DNA of 64,000 nucleotides from Peptoniphilus stercorisuis (GCF_017874395.1 NZ_JAGGLJ010000008.1:30081-94080), one strand, 5' to 3'; counted from the stretch's first letter, positions 46,693 to 56,320 are shown. Notes: generated from the sequence alone by a model not told the origin. Made by a program: numbers and translations.

Positions 46693-48141
46693 ATGGATAC
46701 TAAGAAAAAAAAGAAATCATTATCAGCCTTTAGTATACTCTTTATAATTTTATTTGTAATTTTTATAATTTCTAAATTGTTAAATGGAATGGGATTTGAT
46801 CCCATTGAAGATAGAATTACTGGTGAGATGGTGTCTCAAGTAACTGGTGCAAAAATATCAACACTAGTAATGTCACCATATAATGGATTCGTTGATGCTA
46901 TTGATATTTCAATATTCGTACTTGTACTTGGAGGTTTTTTAGGAATAATTCAATCTACAGGTGCACTTGAAGCAGGAATTCATTCATTAGTAAAGAAAAG
47001 AAAAGGTAAAGAATTAAGTTTAATAGTTATCTTAATGATACTATTTTCAATAGGTGGTACTACTTATGGTATGGCAGAAGAGACTGTAGCTTTTTATGGT
47101 ATAATTACTATGGCTATGGTTGCTGCAGGATTTGACTCATTAGTTGCTGTTGGAACAATATGTCTTGGAGCAGGTGCAGGAGTTTTAGGTTCAACAGTAA
47201 ATCCATTCTCTATAAGTGCTGCAGTTGATGCTTTAAAAGGTGTTGGAATAGATGCCAACCAAAAAATCATATTACCAATAGGAGTTGTTCTTTGGATAGT
47301 AACTCTTATAATTTGTATCTTTACTGTTACAAAATACGCTAAAAAAGTTCAAGAAGATAAGGGATCTACTCTTTTATCTTTACAAGAACAAGAAGATATG
47401 AGAAATGAATTTAGTTTATCTGATTCAGAAAAACTTGAATTTACAGGAAAACATAAAGCAATTTTAATTGTTTTTGCTATAACATTTATAGTAATGATTG
47501 GTTCACTAATTCCTTGGAAAGATCTTGGAGTTAATGTATTTGATGGATGGTCTTCTAAACTAACAGGAGAAGACTATGGAGACTGGTACTTTGGTGAAAT
47601 TGCAATGTGGTTCTTTATTATGGGAATTGTCACTGCAATAGTTGCTGGTATGAGTGAAAAAGAAATAGTTAATGAATTTATTGCAGGAGCTGCAGATATT
47701 CTATCAGTAGTATTAATTATAGTTGTATCACGTGCTGTATCTGTATTAATGAGTAGTACACATATAGACGCTTTAATCCTTGATAGAGCTGCTAAAGCAT
47801 TGTATGGACTAAGTCCTATAATCTTTGTAATAGGATCTTATTTATTATATCTATTCTTATCATTCTTAATACCATCTACATCAGGTCTTGCATCAGTTTC
47901 AATACCTGTAATGGGTGGACTTGCATATGCATTAGATATGAGCCCTGAAGTTATGATTATGATATTCTCAGCTGGATGTGGACTTATTAACTTAATTACA
48001 CCTACATCAGGAGTAGTTATGGGTGGTCTTGAAATGGCTAAAGTAGAGTATTCAACTTGGGTAAAATTTGTTACGAAACCAATGTTAATAATTGCCGTAG
48101 TAAATGTTGTAATACTATGTGCATCAATGCTAATGTTTTAA
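46693..48141 (+). CDS. YfcC-family transporter, probable arginine/ornithine antiporter
   Basis: 482 aa with about 12 hydrophobic spans and a basic N-terminus (MDTKKKKKSL). Family segments include GIIQSTGALEAGIHSLVKK, GGTTYGMAEETVAFY, GAGVLGSTVNPFS and the C-terminal FLIPSTSGLASVSIPVMGG. Members of the YfcC/DcuC-like family sit in ADI operons and exchange arginine for ornithine, which fits its place as last gene after arcC. It ends with a strong terminator. Specificity is inferred from context. Confidence 0.85.
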   Translation: MDTKKKKKSLSAFSILFIILFVIFIISKLLNGMGFDPIEDRITGEMVSQVTGAKISTLVMSPYNGFVDAIDISIFVLVLGGFLGIIQSTGALEAGIHSLVKKRKGKELSLIVILMILFSIGGTTYGMAEETVAFYGIITMAMVAAGFDSLVAVGTICLGAGAGVLGSTVNPFSISAAVDALKGVGIDANQKIILPIGVVLWIVTLIICIFTVTKYAKKVQEDKGSTLLSLQEQEDMRNEFSLSDSEKLEFTGKHKAILIVFAITFIVMIGSLIPWKDLGVNVFDGWSSKLTGEDYGDWYFGEIAMWFFIMGIVTAIVAGMSEKEIVNEFIAGAADILSVVLIIVVSRAVSVLMSSTHIDALILDRAAKALYGLSPIIFVIGSYLLYLFLSFLIPSTSGLASVSIPVMGGLAYALDMSPEVMIMIFSAGCGLINLITPTSGVVMGGLEMAKVEYSTWVKFVTKPMLIIAVVNVVILCASMLMF

Positions 48142-48152
48142 GATAAATATTT

Positions 48153-48182
48153 AAAGTCACTAGTTTTCTAGTGGCTTTTTTT
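48153..48182 (+). terminator. intrinsic terminator of the ADI operon
   Basis: AAAGTCACTAG TTTT CTAGTGGCTTT (one G-T pair), continuing into seven T residues. Confidence 0.9.
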
Positions 48183-48232
48183 ATATTTAAAATTATATGT
48201 TATTATATAGTAAAAAGGAAATGGAGATAATA

Positions 48233-49771
48233 ATGAATTTAAACTTTGATACATATAATTATAAGTATAGTTCAAATAGAAATGTAGTCTATTCTAATAG
48301 AGGAATGGTTGCAACAGGAAACCCTATGGCATCTCAAGCAGGCTTAGAAGTGTTAAAACAAGGTGGAAATGCTTTTTCAATTATATATTATAATGATAAA
48401 CTCTATGGACTAAATAGTTCAGGAGTATCACCAGAGTTATTAACAGCAGAAAAAATTAAAAACTTAGGATATAATAAAATTCCCTTTGAGGGACTAATTC
48501 CAATAACAGTACCAGGACAAGTAAAAGCATGGTCTGAAATGTCAAATAAGTTTGGAAATGTAGATTTTGAAAAGCTATTAAAGCCAGCAATTGATTATGC
48601 TGAAAATGGATATATAATTCAACGCTAGTAGGTCATTTATGGAAAGAAGAATTTAAAAGGTTTTATAAAGTTAAAGATGATTCTATATTTAATGAATGGT
48701 TTAAAGTTTTTTCTAAAAATAATGCGCCATTAAAAGCAGGAGAATATTTTAAAAATAAAGATTTAGCTGAAAGTTTAAAAGAAATAGCTAAAACTAAAGG
48801 TAAAAGTTTTTATAGTGGAGCAATAGCTTATGAGATAGATGATTTCATGAAAAAAAAATGGAGGATATTTAAGAAAAAAAGATTTAGAAAATTTCTCTAG
48901 CCAATGGGTAGATCCAATATCTACAAACTATAAAGGTTTTGATATATGTGAGATCCCACCTAATGGTCATGGAATTACAGTTCTTATTGCATTAAATATA
49001 TTAAAAAATTTAGATATAGAAAATTTAAACTCTGTAGAATCTATTCATAAACAAATAGAAGCTTTAAAACTTGCATTTATTGATGTAAAAGAATATGTTG
49101 CTGATAAAAATCATATGACATATAGCATAGATTACTTATTATCTGAGGAATATGCTTATAAAAGAGCAAATTTAATAAAAGATAATGCTATCCTTCCAAC
49201 TATAAGTAAACCTCAATCAGGAGGTACTGTATATTTAGCAACAGCTGATAAGTGGGGGAATATGGTATCTTATATTCAAAGTAATTATACTCAGTTTGGA
49301 TCTGGGATAGTAATTCCTAATACAGGCATATCTTTACATAATAGAGGATGTAATTTCTCATTAAATGAAAAATCAGATAATTATATTATGCCTAATAAAC
49401 GTCCATATCATACAATTATTCCAGGATTTTTAATGCATAATGATAAAGCTGTAGGTCCTTTTGGAGTAATGGGAGCTTTTATGCAACCACAAGGTCATTT
49501 ACAAGTATTGCTATCAACTATAATTGAGGGGTTAAATCCTCAAGATGCTTTAAATAAGCCACGTTGGCAATGGGTAGGTGATAAGATTATTGAATTTGAA
49601 GATAGTTATGATAAGGATATAATCAATAGATTAAATGATATAGGACATAATACAATAATTAAAAAAGATTCATCAACTTTTGGAAGAGGACAAATTATAT
49701 GGAAAAATGATGCAAATATATATTGTGGTGGATGTGATCCTAGAACAGATTCAAATATAGCAATTTGGTAA
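48233..49771 (+). pseudogene. gamma-glutamyltransferase family pseudogene
   Basis: Three lesions break one YwrD-type GGT gene. (1) After QGGNA (about 48375), about 27 residues normally reading VDAAIAT...GIGSDAF are missing in frame. (2) At about 48620 one base is missing: the frame ends IIQR-stop, while adding one T restores ISTLVGHLWKEEF. (3) At 48850-48858 a run of nine A carries one extra base: eight A give MKKNGGYLRKKDLENF. The rest is recognisable, including the nucleophile region GGTVYLATADKWGNM and the C-terminal RPYHTIIPGF, then GCDPRTDSNIA. It starts with ATG behind ATGGAGA. Confidence 0.88.
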
Positions 49772-50072
49772 TCTTAAGAAGAATAATAGAATTGTTTAAA
49801 AATTAACAAACTTATTAAAAATAAGTAATTAATAATATATTTGAGTAAGTGTTAATTAAATATAAGATATAAGAATAATATAAAGAATATATTTATCATA
49901 AATTAAAGTTATTAATAATTTATATAGATAAATATATTATTTATTTATTTTAATTTTATTTTATTATTATTAAACTCATTATAATAAATAAAAATACTTA
50001 TAGAATATAGTAATTATTAACAAATTTGAAAAAATCATAAAATAGCTAAAAAAGTGAAAATTTAAGAGAACT

Positions 50073-50137
50073 GGTCAAAAATATTTTAAATTAGTCACAA
50101 AATTATTATTTTGTGACTAATTTAAAAGACCTTTTTT
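50073..50137 (+). terminator. large hairpin with T run, terminator-like
   Basis: A perfect 20-bp inverted repeat (50084-50103 with 50108-50127, loop TATT). An outer GGTC (50073-50076) can pair with GACC (50128-50131) across a 7-base bulge, and six T residues follow. No gene ends just before it, so it may end an unrecognised small RNA, or be a remnant repeat. Confidence 0.5.
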
Positions 50138-50360
50138 AGACTATTTATCACTATTCCTCTTCTAAAATTTTTATAATTATATTTTTTTGCTACTTCTCTA
50201 TTTCGTGCAAGATAAAAATATAATTATAATAGATCTAAATAATTATAAAATAATATTTTTTAAATTCAGATATAATTAAAAGGTTAAATATATTTATTAT
50301 ATAAAATATTAACCGCTTCTATTATTACAATTAGTTAATAGTAAATTTTAAAAATATTAC

Positions 50361-50414
50361 AAACATAAGTTTCAAACGTATGCTCTTTTATTTTTTGAGA
50401 TTAAACAAATGTTT
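50361..50414. promoter_or_regulatory. cluster of LexA-like operators
   Basis: AAACATAAGTTT (50361-50372), AAACGTATGCTC (50374-50385) and AAACAAATGTTT (50403-50414). The first and third fit AAACNNNNGTTT exactly and the last overlaps the lexA -35. This fits autoregulation of lexA; binding is inferred. Confidence 0.65.
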
Positions 50415-50441
50415 GAAGAGATTATATTGTTTTGATATAAT
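50413..50441 (+). promoter_or_regulatory. promoter of lexA
   Basis: TTGAAG (50413-50418), 17 bases, TATAAT (50436-50441) with an extended -10 TG at 50433. Confidence 0.8.
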
Positions 50442-50489
50442 GTAGTTAAACTTTATTAAATTGATGTTTTAATATAAAGGAGAAATTTT

Positions 50490-51107
50490 ATGTATGAAGA
50501 TTTAAATCAAAGGCAAATTGCAATTTTACTCTATATAAAAAAAGCTATTGATATGAAAGGATATCCCCCTACTGTTCGTGAAATATGTAAAGAATTAAAT
50601 ATTAAAAGTACTTCAACTGTTCATGCTAGTTTAGAAAAGTTAGAAACAAAGGGATATATAAGAAAAGATGCAACAAAGCCTAGAGCTATTGAAATATTAG
50701 ATCCAAGTGATGATTTTTTAATGATTAAGAAAAAAACTGTGGATATTCCGGTGATTGGACGTGTAACGGCAGGAGAACCTATTTTAGCATATCAAAATAT
50801 TGAGGATACCTATCCTATACCAGCAGAGTTTGCAGCCTCTAAAAACCTATTTATATTGAGAGTTTCTGGAGAGAGTATGATAAATTCTGGAATTTTAGAT
50901 GGAGATTTTGTAATAATCGAAAAAAAAGATTATGCAGAGAATGGAGATAAGGTTTTAGCTTTAATAAATGATGAAGCAACTATAAAAACTTTTTATAAGG
51001 AAAAGGGATATTATAGATTACAGCCAGAAAATGATTTTATGGAACCTATTATTTTAAATGAAGTTAAAATTTTAGGAAAAATTGTTGGATTGTATAGAAA
51101 AATATAA
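50490..51107 (+). CDS. lexA: SOS repressor LexA
   Basis: 205 aa. N-terminal winged helix with GYPPTVREICKELNIKSTST (about 24-43) as DNA-binding region. The self-cleavage site is Ala94-Gly95 in RVTAGEP. The catalytic dyad is Ser129 (SGESM) and Lys166 (TIKTF). RecA filaments trigger cleavage; recA is in this window. AAAGGAGAAA precedes the ATG. Expression is probably autoregulated through boxes at 50361-50414. Single gene, ended by a bidirectional palindrome. Confidence 0.97.
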   Translation: MYEDLNQRQIAILLYIKKAIDMKGYPPTVREICKELNIKSTSTVHASLEKLETKGYIRKDATKPRAIEILDPSDDFLMIKKKTVDIPVIGRVTAGEPILAYQNIEDTYPIPAEFAASKNLFILRVSGESMINSGILDGDFVIIEKKDYAENGDKVLALINDEATIKTFYKEKGYYRLQPENDFMEPIILNEVKILGKIVGLYRKI

Positions 51108-51143
51108 AAGGTACTTAAGATAAATTTATCTTAAGTACCTTTT
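51106..51143. terminator. bidirectional terminator, 38-bp perfect palindrome
   Basis: AAAAGGTACTTAAGATAAA and its exact reverse complement abut (51106-51124, 51125-51143). It overlaps the lexA stop and ends bcd on the other strand 14 bases after its stop. Confidence 0.88.
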
Positions 51144-51156
51144 ATATTTAAATTTA

Positions 51157-52293
51157 TTATTTAACTCCTAAAAATCTAGATATGACAATTTTTTGTGCTT
51201 CAGATGTTCCTTCATAAATTTCTGTAATTTTTGCATCTCTCATCATTCTTTCGACATGATTACCTCTTAAATATCCATATCCTCCAAATAATTGAACAGC
51301 AAGTCTAGTTGAATCATTTGCAATTTCAGAACAATAAAGTTTTGCCATAGCAGCTTCTTTAGCATAGTTTTTACCGTCATCTTTTAAAGTTGCTGCTCTC
51401 CAGATTAAAAGTCTCCCAGCATCAATTTTTGTTTGCATATCAGCAATTTTAAATTGAGTATTTTGAAATGCAGATAATTTTTGATTAAATTGCTCTCTTT
51501 TGTTTACATACTTAATAGCTTCATCAAGAGCTCCTTGAGCTATTCCTATAGATTCTGCAGCTATTCCAATTCTACCAGTATCAAGAGTTCCTAAAGCAAT
51601 CTTTATGCCATCTCCTTCATTGCCTAAAATTGAATCCTTATGGACTTTACAATCTTTTAAAAATACTGCTGATGTAGAAGATCCTCTTATTCCCATTTTC
51701 TTAAGAGGTTTTCCAACTCTTATTCCTGGATTATCAGGTTCTACTAGAAAAGCAGTAATTCCCTTAGTTCCTTTATCAGCATCTGTTACAGCAATAACAA
51801 TATAAAGATCATTATGTCCAGCATTAGATATAAACATTTTTCTACCATTTATAATATAGTAATCTCCATCTTTAATTGCAGTTGTTTTTTGATTTGTGGC
51901 ATCTGTTCCTGCTTGAGGTTCTGTTAATAGAAAAGCAGCTATTCCTTTAGATGTTAAAATAGGTAAATATTTTTCTTGTTGTTCTTTATTTCCATATTTT
52001 ATTAAAAGATTAATTCCAATAGATGAATGTATAGATACAATAGTAGCCGTAGTAGCACATACTTTTCCTATTTCCTCTAAAGCTATAACATAGGACATTG
52101 TATCTCCACCTTCACCACCAAACTCCTCGGGGAATTGTGATCCCATTATTCCTGCTTTAAAAAGTTTAGGTATACTTTCTTCTGGAAATCTTTCGTTTTC
52201 GTCTATTTCTTGAGCAATAGGTTTTATTTCTTTCTCGGCAAATTCTTTTGCCATTTGTTGTACAAGTTTATATTTTCCAGTTAATTCAAACAT
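51157..52293 (-). CDS. bcd: acyl-CoA dehydrogenase (butyryl-CoA dehydrogenase type)
   Basis: 378 aa flavoprotein of short-chain acyl-CoA dehydrogenase type; in fermenting Clostridia it reduces crotonyl-CoA. FPEEFGGEGGD, SIHSSIGINLLIKYG, LLTEPQAGTDATNQKT (FAD/substrate loop), GIRGSSTS, QLFGGYGYLRGNHVER, and IYEGTSEAQKIVISR with the catalytic Glu are all present. AAGGAGA precedes the ATG. Last gene of the thl-hbd-etfB'-bcd group. Its usual ETF partners are missing or broken here. Confidence 0.93.
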   Translation of the reverse strand: MFELTGKYKLVQQMAKEFAEKEIKPIAQEIDENERFPEESIPKLFKAGIMGSQFPEEFGGEGGDTMSYVIALEEIGKVCATTATIVSIHSSIGINLLIKYGNKEQQEKYLPILTSKGIAAFLLTEPQAGTDATNQKTTAIKDGDYYIINGRKMFISNAGHNDLYIVIAVTDADKGTKGITAFLVEPDNPGIRVGKPLKKMGIRGSSTSAVFLKDCKVHKDSILGNEGDGIKIALGTLDTGRIGIAAESIGIAQGALDEAIKYVNKREQFNQKLSAFQNTQFKIADMQTKIDAGRLLIWRAATLKDDGKNYAKEAAMAKLYCSEIANDSTRLAVQLFGGYGYLRGNHVERMMRDAKITEIYEGTSEAQKIVISRFLGVK

Positions 52294-52314
52294 ATAGACA
52301 TCTCCTTTTCATAT

Positions 52315-52829
52315 TTAAATAACTAATAAATCTTTATCGTATGATTTAAAAATTTCTCCAATGGAAGAATATCTAATCTTAATATCTTTGTTAATTATAT
52401 TTACAGAGATAGGAAAATTTAATAGTTCATTATTAGTTTCACACTTAACTTCAAGTTTATTGTCTTTTATATTTATATTTTCTACATTATTTATTAAAGG
52501 TAAATTTAGTTTTTTAGATATATCTTCTTGAATTTCTAAATTATCTTTTCCTGTAATTAAAATACTTGGTTCAAATTCTTTGATTTTTTCTATTAAAGTC
52601 TCTTTTGTATAACTTTCATCTTTAAATAATATACCTTGATCTACGCCAATAGAATAAGCTTCTCTAATTAAAAGTTCATCATTAGATCTAGATAAAGCTA
52701 TAATATTAGTGTCTTTTAATTGATCCTTTATACTTAGTGCCATCTCTAGTGAAGCTCTATCAAATTTGTTTATACTAGTATAGTCGCTATCTTTTTCTAT
52801 AGAATTTTTTAATATAACAATATATTCAT
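52315..52829 (-). pseudogene. etfB: degenerate electron transfer flavoprotein beta subunit
   Basis: The ATG at 52829-52827 has a good GAGGTG ribosome site but reads into TAA after six codons. One extra base restores MNIIVILKNSIEKDSDYTS and leads into NKFDRASLEMALSIKD, a close match to the EtfB NPFDEYALEEAL segment. From there the frame runs to 52315 with EtfB-like AYSIGVDQGILF and ILITGKD. The nucleotide-binding segment (usually AIDGDTAQVGP) is deleted, and the end is about 30 residues short. An internal ATG at 52743 could still give a 142-aa fragment. Probably non-functional. Confidence 0.75.
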
Positions 52830-52833
52830 TTAT

Positions 52834-53694
52834 TTACACCTCTTTATTGTAATTATAAAAACCTCTTCCTGTCTTCTTACCTAACCATCCCATAGTTACA
52901 TACTGTTTTAATAGTGGACAAGGTTTATATTTCTCTTGACCAAAACCTTCGTACATAATATTCAATATATTATATACAGTATCTAATCCTATAAAATCAG
53001 CAAGTTCTAAAGGTCCCATTGGATGGTTCATGCCTCTTTTCATTATTTCATCTATTCCTTCTATAGAGCTAATTCCTTCATGAACACAGTATATTGCTTC
53101 ATTGATCATTACTTGTAAAACTCTATTTGAAATAAATCCAGGAAAATCTTTAACATATACTGGATATTTATTGATTTTTTTAGATATTTCAAAAATAAAA
53201 TTAAATGTTTCATCACTTGTTGCAAGACCTCTTATTAATTCCACAAGAGTCATAACAGGTACTGGGTTAAAAAAATGCATTCCTATAAATTTATCTGCTC
53301 TTTTTGTTTTAGAAGCTAATTCTGTTATAGGAAGTGATGAAGTATTTGATGCATATATACAATTATCATTAACTATATTATCTAACTCTCTAAATAAATC
53401 AGCTTTAATATCAATATCTTCTATAATTGCTTCAACTATTAGATCACAGTCTTTTGCGTCTTTTAAAGATGTAGAGATATTAATATTATTTAAAGTATTT
53501 ACTTTATCTTTTTCACTTATTTTATTTTTTTGAATGTTTTTATTTAATATATTTTCTATAAATTCAATTCTTTTTTTTGGAGCATCTTCTATAGAATCAT
53601 ATAGATATACTTTATAGCCTGATTGGGCAAATGTTTGAGCAATACCTCCTCCCATTTGTCCTGCTCCTATAACCATGATATTAAGTTTTTTCAT
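52834..53694 (-). CDS. hbd: 3-hydroxybutyryl-CoA dehydrogenase
   Basis: 286 aa. It reduces acetoacetyl-CoA to 3-hydroxybutyryl-CoA with NAD(P)H. N-terminal Rossmann motif VIGAGQMGGGIAQ (about 8-20), ASNTSSLPITELA, GMHFFNPVPVM with the catalytic His, and the C-terminal domain with NRVLQVMINEA, then GMNHPMGPLELADFIGLD. It follows thl by 11 bases. The gene for the next step, crt (enoyl-CoA hydratase), is not adjacent. Confidence 0.95.
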   Translation of the reverse strand: MKKLNIMVIGAGQMGGGIAQTFAQSGYKVYLYDSIEDAPKKRIEFIENILNKNIQKNKISEKDKVNTLNNINISTSLKDAKDCDLIVEAIIEDIDIKADLFRELDNIVNDNCIYASNTSSLPITELASKTKRADKFIGMHFFNPVPVMTLVELIRGLATSDETFNFIFEISKKINKYPVYVKDFPGFISNRVLQVMINEAIYCVHEGISSIEGIDEIMKRGMNHPMGPLELADFIGLDTVYNILNIMYEGFGQEKYKPCPLLKQYVTMGWLGKKTGRGFYNYNKEV

Positions 53695-53705
53695 TATATC
53701 CCTTC

Positions 53706-54872
53706 TTATTCAACTTTTAATAAAATAGCATCACCTTGAGCAGAACCACTACAAATAGCTGCTATTCCATATCCGCCATTTCTTTGTTCAAGAGCATTTA
53801 TTAAATGCATTACAATTCTTGCTCCTGTAACACCAATTGGATGTCCATAAGCTACAGCTCCTCCATCGACATTAACTTTATTTAAATCATAATTTGCGAT
53901 TTTTTGACTTACTAGAACAACTGCAGCAAAAGCTTCATTTATTTCAAATAAATCAATTTCATCAATGTTAATATTATTTTTTTCAATAATTTTATTAATA
54001 GCATGTCCTGGAACAGTGGCTATATATTTAGCCTCTCTAGAAGCTTCTTGATAGTCTATTATAGTAGCAAGTACTTTTAAATTAAGTTCTTCTGCTTTAT
54101 TTTTAGACATTAATACTAGTGATGCAGCTCCATCATTTATACCAGGAGCATTACCTGCTGTAATTAGAGAGTGTTCATCAAAAACTGGAGGTAATTTTGA
54201 TAAAATATCATAATTTGTGTCTTTTCTTGGTGACTCATCTTTTGAAAAAATACCATTTTTAGTCTCTATTGGAAATACTTCATTGTCTAGTTTGTTATAT
54301 TCTATAGCCTTTATTGCATATTTATGAGATCTTTCAGCCCATAAATCTTGCTCTTTTCTTGAAATATTAAATTCTTTTGCTATATCACTTCCATGTAGAG
54401 CCATATGTCTATTATAAAAAGGACACCATAATCCATCACTAATCATTAAATCTTTTACCGTAGAATCTCCCATTCTTGTACCAAATCTCATTTTATCTAT
54501 TGCATAAGGAGTATTACTCATATTTTCCATTCCACCAGCGACTACAATATCTGATAAGCCCATAGAAATTCGAAAATAAGCTGATTGTATAGCTGATATA
54601 CCTGAGCAACAAACTTTATTAATCAAAACAGATGGAGTTTCCCAACTAAGCCCAGCTTTTATTTGAGCTTGTCTTGCAGGCATTTGTCCAGAACCTGCTT
54701 GTAAAACTTGTCCGAAATACATATAATCTACTTCTTTAGGGTTAAGATTAATTTTATTAAGAGATTCTTTTATGGCCATAGCACCTAAGTCAACTGCTGA
54801 AAATTCTTTTAAAGCACCTCCTAATTTACCAAAAGGCGTTCTAGCGTAACTTACAATTACTACATCTTTCAT
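53706..54872 (-). CDS. thlA: acetyl-CoA acetyltransferase (thiolase)
   Basis: 388 aa. It condenses two acetyl-CoA to acetoacetyl-CoA, the first step towards butyryl-CoA. Nucleophile Cys in NKVCCSGISAIQ (about 84-95), FEINEAFAAV with active-site Asn/Glu, YGHPIGVTGAR (His), and CSGSAQGDA (second Cys). The start is the ATG at 54872 behind AAGGATGG; a longer frame to 54923 has no ribosome site. First gene of the group. A TTGT/ACAA dyad (54912-54923) lies upstream. Confidence 0.94.
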   Translation of the reverse strand: MKDVVIVSYARTPFGKLGGALKEFSAVDLGAMAIKESLNKINLNPKEVDYMYFGQVLQAGSGQMPARQAQIKAGLSWETPSVLINKVCCSGISAIQSAYFRISMGLSDIVVAGGMENMSNTPYAIDKMRFGTRMGDSTVKDLMISDGLWCPFYNRHMALHGSDIAKEFNISRKEQDLWAERSHKYAIKAIEYNKLDNEVFPIETKNGIFSKDESPRKDTNYDILSKLPPVFDEHSLITAGNAPGINDGAASLVLMSKNKAEELNLKVLATIIDYQEASREAKYIATVPGHAINKIIEKNNINIDEIDLFEINEAFAAVVLVSQKIANYDLNKVNVDGGAVAYGHPIGVTGARIVMHLINALEQRNGGYGIAAICSGSAQGDAILLKVE

Positions 54873-54993
54873 AAAATCGCCATCCTTATATTCAAATAAT
54901 GTAATATATCTTTGTATTAACAATGGTACCCATTAATTTGTATAATTATATACTATTTTAGTCTTATATAAAATATGTAGTATTTTAGACAAT

Positions 54994-55018
54994 AAAAAAA
55001 GTCGGAATAAACCGACCT
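54994..55018 (-). terminator. intrinsic terminator of the miaB-mgl operon
   Basis: On the - strand AAGGTCGG TTTATT CCGACTT with a T run, directly after the stop at 55022. Confidence 0.85.
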
Positions 55019-55021
55019 TCT

Positions 55022-56320
55022 TTAAATTAATTCATCTATATTTATTAAATTTTTATCTAAAAAACTTTGTAAAACTTTTATAAGCGCAAACTTAGCATGA
55101 TAATAAGTAAGTCCACCTTGATAATAAGCATAATAAGGTTCTCTCATTGGTCCATCTGCAGAAAGTTCAATAGAAGATCCCTCAATAAAAGCACCAGCTG
55201 CCATAATGACTGGATCATCATATCCTGGCATATCCCAAGGTTCTGGAAGAAAATGTGCATCTACAGGAGATGCCTCTTGAATAGATTGACAAAAAGCCTT
55301 AACTTTTTCTGGATCTTTAAATTTTATAGCTAAAATAATATCAGATCTTTTATCTTCAAGAGATGGTGTACAATCATATCCTAAATTTGTGAAAATTTTA
55401 GTGAAAAGTAGAGCTCCCTTTATTGCATCTTCAACTACTTTAGGACTAATAAACAATCCTTGTAATATTTGTCTTGTCATTCCAAAACTAAGTCCACATT
55501 CTTTACCTATTCCTGGAGCTGTAAGTCTATTTGCAATTCTATTAATATAAATTTCTTTACCTACTACATATCCACCAGAAAATGCAAGTCCACCACCTGG
55601 ATTTTTAATTAAAGATCCAGCCATTATATCGGCGCCAAAATCACTCGGTTCATATAAATCAGTAAACTCACCATAGCAATTATCAACAAAGATTATAACA
55701 TCAGGAGCTATTTTTTTTATTCCTGCAATTGCTTCTTTAAATTCATCAGCAGTAATAGCACGTCTATCACTATATCCAGTAGATCTTTGAAGCATTATTA
55801 CCTTTGTATTTTTTTGAAGTTTTTCTTTTATATTTTCAATTGAAATTTTATTATCTATAAGTTCAGCCTCTGAATATTCTATGCCTTGCTCAAGCATATT
55901 TCCAGGTTCGTTGCCAGTTATTCCTATTACTTTTAATAAAGTATCATAGGGAGTGCCAGAACCTGACAATACATGATCTCCATGTTGTAATACTGATAAT
56001 AGTGCAAGTGATATAGCATGTGTTCCAGAAACGATATTTGGTCTTACTAAAGCATCTTCTGTATTAAAAATATTACTAAAAATACTTTCGACCTTTTCTC
56101 TACCTATATCTCCATATCCATAACCAGTAGTCCAGTTAAAATCTGTAGCAGCAAGTCTATTATCTTGCATAGCTTTTAATATTTTAACTTGATTATATTC
56201 GCTAATAAGTGATAAAGCATCAAACTTTTCATGTAATTCACTTTCTAAATTATTTACATAATCAACTACTTTTTCATCTATATTATAACTGTTAAATAAT
56301 AAATCTTTATATTCTTTCAA
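55022..56320 (-). CDS. PLP-dependent 'methionine gamma-lyase / aluminum resistance' family protein
   Basis: 432 aa, fold type I aminotransferase-like. Seen: GTHAISLALLSVL and LSGSGTPYDTL at the cofactor site, FVDNCYGEFTD with the Asp that binds the pyridine N, and MAGSLIKNPGGGLAFSGGY with the likely PLP Lys. The family (Bacillus YnbB) is often near miaA and mutL, but the reaction is not established; cystathionine/methionine lyase activity is only assumed. Its ATG overlaps the end of miaA by 14 bases. Confidence 0.88.
   Translation of the reverse strand: MKEYKDLLFNSYNIDEKVVDYVNNLESELHEKFDALSLISEYNQVKILKAMQDNRLAATDFNWTTGYGYGDIGREKVESIFSNIFNTEDALVRPNIVSGTHAISLALLSVLQHGDHVLSGSGTPYDTLLKVIGITGNEPGNMLEQGIEYSEAELIDNKISIENIKEKLQKNTKVIMLQRSTGYSDRRAITADEFKEAIAGIKKIAPDVIIFVDNCYGEFTDLYEPSDFGADIMAGSLIKNPGGGLAFSGGYVVGKEIYINRIANRLTAPGIGKECGLSFGMTRQILQGLFISPKVVEDAIKGALLFTKIFTNLGYDCTPSLEDKRSDIILAIKFKDPEKVKAFCQSIQEASPVDAHFLPEPWDMPGYDDPVIMAAGAFIEGSSIELSADGPMREPYYAYYQGGLTYYHAKFALIKVLQSFLDKNLINIDELI

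Larger units (their letters stand above)
49772..50489. other. 718-base AT-rich gene-free stretch
   Basis: No reading frame with a ribosome site or codon structure is visible in 49772-50070, which is almost pure A/T. The right part holds a 20-bp inverted repeat (50084-50127), LexA-like boxes (50361-50414) and the lexA promoter. The left part may be decayed sequence related to the neighbouring pseudogene, but nothing recognisable remains. Confidence 0.6.

Noticed and set aside
49115..49771. An independent 218-aa gamma-glutamyltransferase gene
   Set aside because: The homology extends upstream through two frameshifts, and there is no ribosome site; it is the 3' part of the pseudogene.
52315..52743. 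A complete 142-aa unknown protein
   Set aside because: EtfB similarity continues upstream past the internal ATG to a frameshifted start with a proper ribosome site.
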